From Candidatus Zixiibacteriota bacterium (GTDB lineage: Bacteria > Zixibacteria > MSB-5A5 > UBA10806): a stretch of DNA of 43,787 bases. The stretch spans positions 1,064,661 to 1,108,447 of the forward strand of contig CP070813.1 in assembly GCA_020344055.1 (NCBI GenBank), read 5' to 3'. The translations under genes were made by a program, and so were the position numbers. Below the pieces are notes generated by a model. It saw nothing but the letters and a program-made list of their open reading frames with translations, was not told where the DNA came from and did no database searches. Numbering within the stretch: position 1 is the first letter of the stretch; every line of letters begins with the position of its first letter. Below, piece after piece: positions 17,412-26,139 of the stretch.

Positions 17412-18056
17412 TTATTTTGTTTGCAGAAGCTGATCGACTCGTTCGGCGATTTTCGCGGCGACGTTCTCGATGGTATCCTCGGCGTCGACCACGAGGAACC
17501 GATCGGCTTCCTGTCGGGCTATCTCCAGGAACCCGGCCCGTACCCGTTCCCGGAACTCCAGCGACTCCCGCTCCAGCCTGTCATCCGATGAGCTCGATTG
17601 AAAGCGTTCGTGATTGTTGATAGTCTCATTGAGAGGGCCGACGGACATAAGAATGGTTAGATCGGGTACGAGGTTACCTGTCGCCTCCATATTTACCGAG
17701 TGAATCAGTTTTATATCCAGCCCCCGTCCGTAACCCTGGTATGCGGTGGTGGAATCGTAGAACCTGTCGGAGATAACGATCTCTCCCCTCTCCAGCGCCG
17801 GCCTGATGATGTCGTCCACAAGCTGCGCCCGGGCGGCGTTGTAGAGCAGAAGTTCGGTCAGGGGCGATATCTTCCCGGCGTTCTCCTTATCCAGCAGGAT
17901 ATTCCTGATCTTTTCGGATATCTCCGTGGAGCCGGGTTCGCGAACCAAAGTTACTTTCAGGTTTTTTGATTCAAGGTGCTTGACCAGGTTCTCGACCTGC
18001 GTGGATTTGCCGACCTTATCGAGCCCCTCGAATGTGATAAAGAGACCCTTTTTCAT
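17412..18056 (-). CDS. tmk: Thymidylate kinase (dTMP kinase)
   Basis: 214 residues. It phosphorylates dTMP to dTDP with ATP in the cytosol. P-loop FEGLDKVGKST is at 9-19; the usual GxDGxGKST is here GLDKVGKST, retaining Gly16-Lys17-Ser18. REPGSTEISEKIR is the dTMP-binding stretch (REPG), DRFYDSTTAYQGYGRG the DR(Y/F) substrate motif, and the Arg-rich RLERE...FRERVR segment the lid. Length is normal. The start ATG overlaps the stop of the EamA transporter gene (ATGA, 18056-18053), so it is the last gene of the GDPD-VOC-channel-EamA chain. Confidence 0.95.
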   Translation of the reverse strand: MKKGLFITFEGLDKVGKSTQVENLVKHLESKNLKVTLVREPGSTEISEKIRNILLDKENAGKISPLTELLLYNAARAQLVDDIIRPALERGEIVISDRFYDSTTAYQGYGRGLDIKLIHSVNMEATGNLVPDLTILMSVGPLNETINNHERFQSSSSDDRLERESLEFRERVRAGFLEIARQEADRFLVVDAEDTIENVAAKIAERVDQLLQTK

Positions 18057-18952
18057 CCCTGCACCACCTGGGGTGTTTTCAACCTGCTCAAAACCATCAC
18101 TACCGCTAATATAATAATCGCGCCGCCGATAATGGTTGTAAAAATCGGATTCTCGCCCAGAATTATCATTCCCCAGATGGTGGCCAGTACCGGCTCCCCG
18201 ATAATGGACATGGCCACGGGAAAGGCCGGAAGATGCCTTAAGGCGAAATTGTAAAGGTTGTGCCCCAGGATGGTCGGTCCCAGGGCCAGGAGGAAGAATA
18301 TCAGGTAATCGATTTTAACAGCGGGCGCCGTGAATGTGCCGCTAAATAAGCCCAGAATCAGGATTACAATGGAGGCTACGCTATACACCGTTAAAACATA
18401 CGGTATCAGGTTCACCCGGGGACGGACGAATCGTCCGATGAATAGATAGGAGCCCGCCATCAACGCCCCCACCAGCGCCAGGATATCGCCTTTCAGATGG
18501 GCGGCGCCGATATCGAGATCGCCCCGGGCGATAAGATAGCTGCCGATAATAGCCAGGATAATTGCGGCGGAACCGACGCGGCCGATTTTCTCTTTCAGAA
18601 AGACAAATCCTAAGAGCGCCACAAACACCGGCTGCGTGGTGACCAGCACCACCGATGAAGATATAGAGGTGAATTTTAGTGATGCGATCCAGGTATAGAA
18701 ATGAAGCCCCAGGAAAATACCGGAGAGCGTCGAGATCCAGAAATCGGCTCTCCTTTCAAACCATTTGCCTCTGTAAAACGGTACGGCGAGAAGAACCATT
18801 AAAGAAGAAAAAAACATCCTGAAAAAGGCGATGGTGGTGGGCGATGATTCCGATAATCTTATCAATATCGAAGCCCAGCTTACAAAGAACACTCCCACAA
18901 TCAGCGTGAGCGCGCCCATGCCGGGCGATATGGTTTTCCTGCCCTCCGACAA
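18053..18952 (-). CDS. EamA/DMT-family transporter
   Basis: 299 residues with about ten hydrophobic helices arranged as two EamA repeats. The first includes WASILIRLSESSPTTIAFFR and the second the GSYLFIGRFVRPR region, with the usual IIGEPVLATIWGMIILGE near the end. Members export or import small metabolites such as amino acids; the substrate is not predictable. The start used is TTG at 18952, 9 bases after the preceding stop and with only a weak GGAA upstream; an in-frame ATG 11 codons later (18919) is an alternative and would still leave helix 1 whole. It overlaps tmk by four bases. Confidence 0.88.
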   Translation of the reverse strand: MSEGRKTISPGMGALTLIVGVFFVSWASILIRLSESSPTTIAFFRMFFSSLMVLLAVPFYRGKWFERRADFWISTLSGIFLGLHFYTWIASLKFTSISSSVVLVTTQPVFVALLGFVFLKEKIGRVGSAAIILAIIGSYLIARGDLDIGAAHLKGDILALVGALMAGSYLFIGRFVRPRVNLIPYVLTVYSVASIVILILGLFSGTFTAPAVKIDYLIFFLLALGPTILGHNLYNFALRHLPAFPVAMSIIGEPVLATIWGMIILGENPIFTTIIGGAIIILAVVMVLSRLKTPQVVQG

Positions 18953-18960
18953 TTTTGATT

Positions 18961-19962
18961 TTATTCCGACGCCGCCAGGAGTTCGTCAATTTTTGAAAGC
19001 TGATTGATATCACCCACCATAAACAGGGTGTCGTTTCCCTCGATTATCTGGTCGGCCGAGGGATTATAGATTATCCTGCCGTCAGTTTTTTTCATTCCGA
19101 TAATATTCAACCCGTATCGAGCCCGGACCTCCATCTCCTTGAGCGATTTTCCCACCAGCCGGGAGCCCTCGGATACCTCCACCTCTTCGATTCTTATGCC
19201 AAGACCGTCGCCCTGCTCGATGCTCATGAAATCGACCACGTTGGGCCTGATGGCCGACATGGCCATGCGGGAGCCCGCGGACACATGCGGTGAGATCACC
19301 CTATCCGCCCCGGCGCGTTTCAGTTTCTGTTCGGCGGACGTGGAATCGGCGCGGGCCATGATAAACAGTTTGGGATTCAGGCTCCTGGCGGTCAGGGTTA
19401 TATAGACGGCGTCGGCCTCGTCAGCCACGGCGTTGATAAGCCCCCTGGCCTTTTTTATGCCCGCCGTAAGCAGGGATTCGTCACTGGTACAATCGCCCTC
19501 GTGGTACATGTAACCTCTGGCCATAAGTGCCTCTACCAGCTCGGAATTCCTTTCGATAACCGCGAATCGTATTTTATTGCGGTGGAGCTCATCGCAAACG
19601 ACCATGCCGACCCGGCCGTACCCGCAGACAATAAAATGATCCGATAGCGAGGCGAGTTTTTTATCCATTCTATGTCTCCCCAGAATTTTTAATAGCTGTC
19701 CTTCGATAATCATTTGCCCACCGATGCGCGCCACCATAAAAAAGCCGAACCATCCCACGAGAATCAGGATAATATTAAATACCCGCCCCGCGTCGGTAAG
19801 CGGCTTGACCTCTTTATACCCGATGGTGGTGACCGTTATTACGGTCATATAAAGAGAATCCAGAAAGGTATAATTGGGCTGCACCGCCTGATACCCCGCT
19901 GTGCCCAGAATCAGGACACCGAGAAGAATAGCGAGTATTTTCAATATCTTCACGTATGTCAT
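18961..19962 (-). CDS. Two-helix K+ channel with RCK (TrkA-N/TrkA-C) domains
   Basis: 333 residues in MthK-like order: TM1 (about 5-27), pore helix and filter, TM2 (about 62-82), then a cytoplasmic RCK domain. The dinucleotide motif is CGYGRVG (G114, G116, G119), with E137 as the strand-2 acid and EGDCTSDESLL after it; a TrkA-C domain fills the last 85 residues. The filter reads TTIGYKEV (46-53): Gly48 and Tyr49 are normal but the second Gly is Lys50. The channel sits in the inner membrane and is presumably ligand-gated. ATG at 19962 overlaps the VOC gene stop (ATGA). Confidence 0.9.
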   Translation of the reverse strand: MTYVKILKILAILLGVLILGTAGYQAVQPNYTFLDSLYMTVITVTTIGYKEVKPLTDAGRVFNIILILVGWFGFFMVARIGGQMIIEGQLLKILGRHRMDKKLASLSDHFIVCGYGRVGMVVCDELHRNKIRFAVIERNSELVEALMARGYMYHEGDCTSDESLLTAGIKKARGLINAVADEADAVYITLTARSLNPKLFIMARADSTSAEQKLKRAGADRVISPHVSAGSRMAMSAIRPNVVDFMSIEQGDGLGIRIEEVEVSEGSRLVGKSLKEMEVRARYGLNIIGMKKTDGRIIYNPSADQIIEGNDTLFMVGDINQLSKIDELLAASE

Positions 19963-20342
19963 GATTTAAGCGGCTGCATGAACGAAATCGGGATACCATC
20001 GGGATCCTTTATGGTGAAAAGCCTGTATCCCCAGGGAGCGTCATAAGGCTCTTTAACAACTTCGACGCCAAGGTCCGACAGCCTTTTAAACATTATATCG
20101 ACGTCATTCGCATCAAAAAAGATATCGACCTTTTTTCGTTCCAGGTAGTAACAGCAGTCGTCGAAACCTTCCCCTTCCGGGAACCAGATGATCTCCAGAT
20201 CCGCGCTGCCGGCGGAGAATATTGCGCCCCAGCTGTCTTTCCTCTGCCATGATGATGAAAGTTTCAATCCCAGGATATCTTTGTAAAACTCAAAACTCTT
20301 CCTGTAGTCATTTACCTTTATTACGATTCTTGAAAATTTCAT
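19959..20342 (-). CDS. VOC-superfamily (glyoxalase/bleomycin-resistance-like) protein
   Basis: 127 residues. It has the N-terminal beta-alpha-beta module MKFSRIVIKVNDYRKSFEFYKDILGL and the C-terminal strand set ending WGYRLFTIKDPDGIPISFMQP, both characteristic of VOC proteins. Metal ligands of glyoxalase I are not complete by eye, so a lyase or dioxygenase activity should not be assumed; many such proteins are binding proteins or have unknown substrates. GAGG lies upstream of the ATG. The stop overlaps the K+ channel start, and the gene follows the GDPD gene by 24 bases. Confidence 0.88.
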   Translation of the reverse strand: MKFSRIVIKVNDYRKSFEFYKDILGLKLSSSWQRKDSWGAIFSAGSADLEIIWFPEGEGFDDCCYYLERKKVDIFFDANDVDIMFKRLSDLGVEVVKEPYDAPWGYRLFTIKDPDGIPISFMQPLKS

Positions 20343-20366
20343 GAAATGGCGATCCTCTTACCTTTA

Positions 20367-21140
20367 TCAGATGATTTCCTCTTCGGAAAATTTCCGTTTT
20401 GCTCCAACCGAGACCCCCCTCGCCAGATTCAAAAGGTCCGGTTTATCGGTTATGATCCCGGCGATTCCCATGTTGATCAGGTTTTCCATAACTCTTCTAT
20501 CGTTCACGGTCCATATATACAGGTCAAAGCCGAGATCGGTCAATTCATTTATGACGGAGGCGGAGACGACACCAATATTAAGATGGACGGAATTCGCTTT
20601 TGATATGAGTGCCAGACGCCTGATAATCGCCCGTCCGAGGTACCGGACTTTATAGATCCTGTTATTACCGACCACCAGAGCCGTTTTCAATGAGGAGTCC
20701 AGCCTTTTTATCTTGCGGATTACGCCCGGATGAAATGACGAAATAACGGGGGGAAATGCCACCGCGTATTTTTTTAACAGATATACGATTTCCTCTTCAA
20801 AGCCTCCGGTTTTTATTTCGATGTCAAGGGCTATGCGCGATCCGAATTCCTTCAGGAGTTCATCGAACCTGGCGAGCTCGAATCCGTTTCCTCTGGCCAA
20901 TAAGTCCAGATCATTTGCGGAGATATTTGAGACCGGCGCCAATTTTCCGTCGCGATTCCACACCCGCTCGTCGTGCCAGAGGACAATTACGCCGTCGACA
21001 GTGCACCGTAGATCGAACTCCGCCATATCGGCACCAAGTTCAATCGCCTTTTCTATGGACTCCAAAGTGTTTTCGGGAGCATATGCGCTGGCCCCGCGAT
21101 GGGCGATGTTTAAGATCTTTCTCAAGTAACCATTTCCCAA
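20367..21140 (-). CDS. Glycerophosphodiester phosphodiesterase
   Basis: 257 residues. It hydrolyses glycerophosphodiesters to glycerol-3-phosphate plus an alcohol. The GDPD TIM-barrel motifs are clear: [15 protein letters not shown] (H14, R15, E23), [10 protein letters not shown] (E41, D43, metal ligands), HDE (catalytic H56), and the C-terminal VHLNIG and TVND...[13 protein letters not shown]. No signal peptide is seen, so it is a cytosolic UgpQ-like form. No ATG fits; the first TTG (21140) and another five codons on (21125) are the candidates, neither with a strong RBS. A -10-like TATAAA with TTGCTA upstream occurs at 21163-21189. It appears to head the operon running to tmk. Confidence 0.9.
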   Translation of the reverse strand: MGNGYLRKILNIAHRGASAYAPENTLESIEKAIELGADMAEFDLRCTVDGVIVLWHDERVWNRDGKLAPVSNISANDLDLLARGNGFELARFDELLKEFGSRIALDIEIKTGGFEEEIVYLLKKYAVAFPPVISSFHPGVIRKIKRLDSSLKTALVVGNNRIYKVRYLGRAIIRRLALISKANSVHLNIGVVSASVINELTDLGFDLYIWTVNDRRVMENLINMGIAGIITDKPDLLNLARGVSVGAKRKFSEEEII

Positions 21141-21206
21141 ACATTTGTATTTAACAAGCTATTTTATATGGGAGATGATTAAATAGCAAGTTCTGTTTAA
21201 GGAATA

Positions 21207-21941
21207 TCAGGCCACCGGCGCCGGGAGGCCGCGTCCAGCTTCCAGGAAATGGCGCGTCTCGGCGAATCCTTCGGCGACAGTCCGCCAATAACCACCGATC
21301 TTATCCGGTCCGGCGCCGAGCTCCATGGCCAGCACAATCAGACTGCCGATGCAGTAGTCGCGCCATATGCCGATCTTCTGTTTCTTGGCGAAATCTACCA
21401 GAAACTCAAACCTGCTTTCCATCCGCTTCCTGGTCAACTCATCCGGATCAAAATCGGCAATCAGGGCGTCTTTTATCTGCTTGAAGACCTCCTGTAATTT
21501 CCTGATCTCATCGAAATTGAAATAGCATTCGGACTGCATGTCGAACTTATCCAGATCGGAGGTCGGTCTAAACCTGACCAGTTCTTCCCACAAATCGGGC
21601 TCCAGGACCTCGGTTTTTATTTTCTGAAGCCATTTTTCAAAAAGCTCCAGTACCTGGCTCCAGACCTTTCCATTTACCTTTTCGACGTTTCGCTTAATTC
21701 CGGGCGAAAATTCCGGATCGTAGTTGATGCTGGCGAAATTAAAGGCGAAATAGCTTCTTTCTTTATACCTTATTACGGAACAGACGTTGCAGGGACCGAT
21801 TCTGCCGGTCAATGTTGAGGTGCGATATTTATTTTCCTCCCACTCGAACATGGTCGGCTGCAGTTGATTACGAGTAATCAAGATGAAAATCTCATTTTTC
21901 TTCGATGGCGATAAAGTCTCGTCCGGCATAAAGTCCACCAT
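21207..21941 (-). CDS. Uncharacterised 244-residue cytosolic protein
   Basis: I do not recognise this family. It has no signal peptide or membrane helix. The N-terminal third is beta-rich and ends with YFAFNFASINYDPEFSPG; the middle is helical and contains KWLQKIKTEVLEPDLWEEL; a Phe/Asp-rich stretch (ECYFNFDEIRKLQEVFKQI) leads into an amphipathic C-terminal half. Two Cys in GPCNVCSVIR could bind metal, but no partner Cys pair is evident. ATG is at 21941 with a weak GGGA upstream; Met5 is an alternative. It is co-directional with the GDPD gene 66 bases downstream, but a promoter-like element lies between. Confidence 0.75.
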   Translation of the reverse strand: MVDFMPDETLSPSKKNEIFILITRNQLQPTMFEWEENKYRTSTLTGRIGPCNVCSVIRYKERSYFAFNFASINYDPEFSPGIKRNVEKVNGKVWSQVLELFEKWLQKIKTEVLEPDLWEELVRFRPTSDLDKFDMQSECYFNFDEIRKLQEVFKQIKDALIADFDPDELTRKRMESRFEFLVDFAKKQKIGIWRDYCIGSLIVLAMELGAGPDKIGGYWRTVAEGFAETRHFLEAGRGLPAPVA

Positions 21942-22263
21942 TCCCGTTTTAAAGGTAGATTTCTATAAGCTACTGTTTTCATAATACTTATCGTAATTTT
22001 CCGGAACCCTCTGAAGCGGAAAACATCATTCATTCGAGCCCTCTTCCCGGTAAGAATAAGATATTACCAGTTATGGGGTTACAAAAAGCCGGCGGTTGGA
22101 TACTGGAAAACCTGCGTTCGGAAAACAGGCTGATCACCAAAAAAGATCATATTTCGGAATTTTTTTGAAACCCGGATCGAACTTTTTTCGTATTTAACAA
22201 TGAATATGATAATCAATAACAAAATGAAAGGGCGAGTCGAACACTCGAACAGGGAGGAAAAAA
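21942..22263. other. Divergent intergenic gap, 322 bp
   Basis: It separates two divergently transcribed genes and must hold both promoters. I see no confident -35/-10 pair. A small hairpin CGAGT/ACTCG lies just before the GGGAGG ribosome site of the lipoprotein gene, and a CCTG/CAGG hairpin near 22110. No riboswitch family was recognised. Confidence 0.5.
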
Positions 22264-23103
22264 ATGAAGGCAACGAGAAAAGCAACGGGACTGGCAGTGG
22301 TACTGTTTTCGATGACGGCGCTTATAATAAGCGGCTGTTCCACCGACAACCGTATAACCGCGCCGGGAACAGAGAATTATCCGGATATCAATAAGGGGCA
22401 GACATCACTGCTGAATCTCCCCCAATCCGGGAATAACCTGGCCAGGGCAGCGGTTGGAGACAGCGATACGGAATCCCCACGGTTTACAATTTTCGCGAAA
22501 GTGCAAAGGATTGATATTGAAGGCGGATGTTTCTATCTCAAGGCGGATGACGGCAATACCTACACGCCTGTAGCCCCGAAAGATCTTACCCTGAAAGAGG
22601 GTATCGAGTTGAAGACCAAAGGATATGTCGACAAGGATATAGCCTTCTTCTGTGGCAATGGTCCGGCGTTTGTTATCGAGGAATATGAGATAACCGAAGA
22701 AAAGCAGATTCCGAAAAATAATGATTACGGGAAAGGTCTGATTACGGACGATGGTTCCAGCGAAGACCGCGATCCGGCCCGGGTCGACGAGGATAGGTAC
22801 CGGGATGATCTTTCCGACAGGGAACGAGAGTACCTGGAAAAGAAAGAATACAAAGAGAAAAACAGGCCCGAAGTACCGTCCGAGGAACGCGCCCCTGAGA
22901 TGACTTATGACGACGGCAATGATCGTCCCCGGCTGCCTTACGAGGACCGTGGGCTGGAGGATATGGGGGATCGTGGACAGGACGAGAAAAGCAAAGTGAA
23001 GGAAGAGCAGCGGCCCGGGGACCCGTGGGATAACGACGAGAATCCCGGGGGACCCGACGACTTTTTCGATCCGGAGATAGAAAAGGAAACGCGATCTTTT
23101 TAA
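22264..23103 (+). CDS. Lipoprotein with small beta domain and long charged disordered tail
   Basis: 279 residues. A lipoprotein signal is clear: positively charged start, hydrophobic core and lipobox IISGC with Cys25. Residues about 70-145 look like a compact beta domain with two Cys (GGCFYL and AFFCGNG). From about 150 to the end the chain is Asp/Glu/Arg/Pro-rich with few hydrophobics and is probably disordered, perhaps spanning periplasm or binding cations. I do not recognise a named family. GGGAGG stands 7 bases before the ATG and a strong terminator follows the stop, so it is a single-gene unit. Confidence 0.82.
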   Translation: MKATRKATGLAVVLFSMTALIISGCSTDNRITAPGTENYPDINKGQTSLLNLPQSGNNLARAAVGDSDTESPRFTIFAKVQRIDIEGGCFYLKADDGNTYTPVAPKDLTLKEGIELKTKGYVDKDIAFFCGNGPAFVIEEYEITEEKQIPKNNDYGKGLITDDGSSEDRDPARVDEDRYRDDLSDREREYLEKKEYKEKNRPEVPSEERAPEMTYDDGNDRPRLPYEDRGLEDMGDRGQDEKSKVKEEQRPGDPWDNDENPGGPDDFFDPEIEKETRSF

Positions 23104-23130
23104 ATTAACCGGATAGTCAGTCAAGGTTAA

Positions 23131-23156
23131 AAGGCGGTCGCAAGACCGCCTTTTTT
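23131..23156 (+). terminator. Rho-independent terminator of the lipoprotein gene
   Basis: AAGGCGGTC / GACCGCCTT (23131-23139 and 23144-23152) around GCAA, running into a six-T tract (23151-23156). A strong canonical terminator 28 bases past the stop. Confidence 0.93.
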
Positions 23157-23389
23157 GTATGCGGCTATGGCACGCCATGGCTCGTCCGCAAAATCATATC
23201 GGTATAGGTAACATATTATTGCATAAAAGATTATATTTATCCTGATTGTTTTGGGGCTCTGCTATGTAAGGCGCTAATGGTTTCATTCCTGTAACAAATC
23301 TCCCGGCATTCCGTATATGTAACCTAATAACAACATTTACTTTGGCTCATGGGCTCATATGCTGATGGAGGCGATGGAGGATTAGAGAA

Positions 23390-25696
23390 ATGGGTAAATG
23401 GCAACTTGGCTCTTTGGTCATTATAATTTTGCTTTTTATAACACAGGCTGCGGTCGTAGCGGACGATGGTTTCACACCTGTATATCGACCGTCTCTCCAT
23501 ATTCAGCGCGCTACAGGAAATATTGAAATTAATGGCCGACTCGATGACCCGGGCTGGCAAAACGCGGCCGCGGCGGATCACTTCGTTGAATCGGAACCGG
23601 GCGATCAAATCAAGCCGCCGGTGGAGACCCGCGCCAGGTTAACCTACGATGACGAGCACCTGTACGTAGCCATGATAGCTCAGGCTGATCCGGCGCAGGT
23701 TCGCGCTTCCCTTTGTGAGAGAGACCGTACGCCGGGGGACGATAATCTGGGATTTTTTATCGATACGTACGGTGACGCCGCGTGGACTTACATGTTTTTC
23801 GTAAATGCCTATGGCGTTCAATATGATGCCATATGGACAGACGATTACGGGACCGACACCAAGTATGATCTTATCTGGGAGGCCGCGGGTCGCAAGACCG
23901 ATTCCGGTTTCCAGGTCGAGTTCGCTATCCCGTTCGCAAGTCTTAGATTCCCCGATCGGGAGAAGCAGGAATGGAGAGTTGAGTTTTTCCGTTACCATGA
24001 ACGCGAGGTCACCTACGAGATAACCTGGAGCGCCTATGACCGCAACGAGTCCTGCTGGCCCTGCCAGTGGGGTACACTAACCGGAATTGAAAATGTCAAA
24101 CCGGGACGGGGTCTGGAGATTATTCCCGCCGCAGTCGGATTCCAATCGGGCAGCCTCGAGCGCAACGGCGACGACCTGAATTTCCGCAACGAGGATTTCG
24201 ATGGAGATATGTCGGTCAGCACGAAGTATTCGATCTCCTCCAGCGCCACCGCCGAAGTTACGGTCAATCCCGATTTCAGCCAGGTCGAAGCGGATGCCGA
24301 TCAAATTGACGTGAATTCCACCACCGCTCTTTCCTTCCCTGAGAAGCGCCCCTTTTTCCAGGAAGGCTCCGACCTGTTTCAGTCGCGCTTCAATGTCGTA
24401 TACACCCGATCGATAAACGATCCGGATGTGGCCGCCAAATTCACGTACCGTAAAGGACGAACTTCAGTGGCCTACCTGGGCGCCGTGGATCGCTCCAGTC
24501 CGCTTGTTATACCTTTTACCGAATTCAGCTCTCCGGTTTTAAATATCGGCAGGAGTTATTCCAACATCGTGCGGGTTCGCCAGACTTACGGCAAAAGTTC
24601 CCGTGTTGGATTTCTGGCAACCGACCGCAGGTACGAAGTAGAGGGATCGGGTTCCACAGTCGGACTCGATGGCAGATTCCAGATGTTAAAAGGCCTTGTT
24701 CTATCATGCCAGACCGTGGCCAGCCATACCGCGGAACCTGCGGACACCACCATCACCTCGGGGCTCGGTTATGAGGATTTGCTTTTCGATGATAACCGCA
24801 CTGCCGTATTCGACGGCGAATCGTTCTGGGGGTATGCTTATCTCGTCGATGTCGACTTTGAATATAACAATTTCTTCTTCACTTCCGCCATAGTCGAAAA
24901 AAGCCCGACCTTCAGGACCGACAACGGTTTTGTAACCGCCAACAACGACCGGTATTTTGATATCTATACAAACTATACCTTCCGGTTTGACGACGGTCTT
25001 TTCAGGTCGATTCAGCCGACATTCTATTTTTACCGTACATGGGATACGGAGGGGGCTTTCAAATCCCGGAAACTAACTTACGATCTCACTTTCAATTATC
25101 GCCTGGCCCAGGCCAGCAACCACAATCAGTACTGGACCGGCTCCGAAAAATACGCAGATTCGCTTTTTGAGGGCCTCTGGGGTGCGCATCATTGTTTTCA
25201 TATCATCCCCGGACAGCTTTTCTCTTTCGGAGGATCCATCAATTATGGCCATAAAATCGCCCGCAGCGCCCAGGAAATAGGAAGCGAGAGATACTACACC
25301 GCCTGGATCGATCTTCAACCGCTTGATCGCTGGCTGATAGAAAACAGCTACAGCTATATCCGCTATACCAGCGTGAACACGGGTGAGGAGCTCTTCGAGG
25401 GTTATATCTTCCGCTCCAAACTGACTTATCATTTCAACAGCAAGCTCTGGTTGAGGTATGTTACCCAATACAATGATTTCAGTAAAAGCTGGGATTTTGA
25501 TCCCCTGCTGACTTACCAGCTCAATCCCTTTACCCTGTTTTATATCGGGACTACCTACGATCTGAAGACCTATGATAATCTCAACTGCGACGGGACCGGT
25601 TATGTTGCGGATCCCGATGTAGACCCCTGCTACTCGCACACCAAGCTGAAATCGCGGCAGTTCTTTGTAAAATTGCAGTACCTTTTCCAGCGGTAG
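23390..25696 (+). CDS. CBM9-domain outer-membrane protein (DUF5916 family)
   Basis: 768 residues. Signal peptide 1-24. The N-terminal CBM9-like sandwich (about 35-230) carries INGRLDDPGWQNA, the Ca/sugar-site style acidic strand LTYDDEHLYVAM, and FQVEFAIPFASLRF. It is followed by the DUF5916 signature SFPEKRPFFQEGSDLF (about 315) and then alternating aromatic beta strands to a C-terminal KLQYLFQR, as expected of an outer-membrane barrel. The family is frequent in Bacteroidetes-like bacteria and of unproven function. GGAGG lies 10 bases before the ATG. It is preceded by the lipoprotein terminator, so it has its own promoter. Confidence 0.9.
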   Translation: MGKWQLGSLVIIILLFITQAAVVADDGFTPVYRPSLHIQRATGNIEINGRLDDPGWQNAAAADHFVESEPGDQIKPPVETRARLTYDDEHLYVAMIAQADPAQVRASLCERDRTPGDDNLGFFIDTYGDAAWTYMFFVNAYGVQYDAIWTDDYGTDTKYDLIWEAAGRKTDSGFQVEFAIPFASLRFPDREKQEWRVEFFRYHEREVTYEITWSAYDRNESCWPCQWGTLTGIENVKPGRGLEIIPAAVGFQSGSLERNGDDLNFRNEDFDGDMSVSTKYSISSSATAEVTVNPDFSQVEADADQIDVNSTTALSFPEKRPFFQEGSDLFQSRFNVVYTRSINDPDVAAKFTYRKGRTSVAYLGAVDRSSPLVIPFTEFSSPVLNIGRSYSNIVRVRQTYGKSSRVGFLATDRRYEVEGSGSTVGLDGRFQMLKGLVLSCQTVASHTAEPADTTITSGLGYEDLLFDDNRTAVFDGESFWGYAYLVDVDFEYNNFFFTSAIVEKSPTFRTDNGFVTANNDRYFDIYTNYTFRFDDGLFRSIQPTFYFYRTWDTEGAFKSRKLTYDLTFNYRLAQASNHNQYWTGSEKYADSLFEGLWGAHHCFHIIPGQLFSFGGSINYGHKIARSAQEIGSERYYTAWIDLQPLDRWLIENSYSYIRYTSVNTGEELFEGYIFRSKLTYHFNSKLWLRYVTQYNDFSKSWDFDPLLTYQLNPFTLFYIGTTYDLKTYDNLNCDGTGYVADPDVDPCYSHTKLKSRQFFVKLQYLFQR

Positions 25697-25882
25697 GAAA
25701 CACGGATTCAGGGAACGGTCACGGCAGGCCCTGAATTGAAGGCTAAGCCTCTCCCCTGATTTTGGCCTTGTAAACCGGGTAAAATACCAATGTCTTATCG
25801 TGTCATTCCCAAAATCTCTAATCGGGAATCCATGAAGGCGGGCTATTGTGGATACCGGATCGATTCCAGTTTGATAGGCGGG

Positions 25883-25954
25883 TGTCATTCCTGCGAAAGC
25901 AGGAATCCATAGGGATCAGCCATTATGGATGCCTGATCGTTGTCCGGCATGACA
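25883..25954 (+). repeat. MITE-like composite palindromic element, copy 2
   Basis: TGTCAT ... ATGACA ends, an ATTCCTGC/GCAGGAAT hairpin first, then CCATTATGG and a degraded CCGGCAT arm. It is the reverse complement of 16588-16658 with one length difference; the outer 13 bases on the CCGG side and 22 bases on the other are essentially identical. Its CCGG hairpin is degenerate where copy 1 is intact. Confidence 0.75.
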
Positions 25955-25961
25955 GAGAAGT

Positions 25962-25997
25962 CGTAGGTTGCCCCGCTTTAGCGGGGCCAACGCTACG
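25962..25997 (+). repeat. GTAGGTY hairpin element, copy 3
   Basis: CGTAG, then stem GTTG-CCCCGC / GCGGGGCCAAC around TTTA with one bulged base, then CTACG closing an outer stem. The flank matches copies 1 and 2. Confidence 0.6.
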
Positions 25998-26111
25998 GTC
26001 CCGGCGCGGCCGGATAAATCCAGACGGATCCGTACGGACCGACCGCCTATGAAATAGCCTGGTGCTTGCTGCCCCACCCACCGGGCGGGTCATCTCACCT
26101 CCATTTAAACC

Positions 26112-26139
26112 TTGTAAAACGGACCAAATCGGTTATATT
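26112..26139 (+). promoter_or_regulatory. Possible promoter of the BNR-repeat protein gene
   Basis: TTGTAA at 26112-26117, a 16-base spacer and TATATT at 26134-26139. This puts transcription start roughly 20 bases before the ATG at 26165 and supports that start over the upstream one. Confidence 0.42.

Noticed and set aside
22000..22263. Possible riboswitch before the acidic lipoprotein gene
   Set aside because: Small hairpins exist, but no conserved core of a known riboswitch class could be identified.
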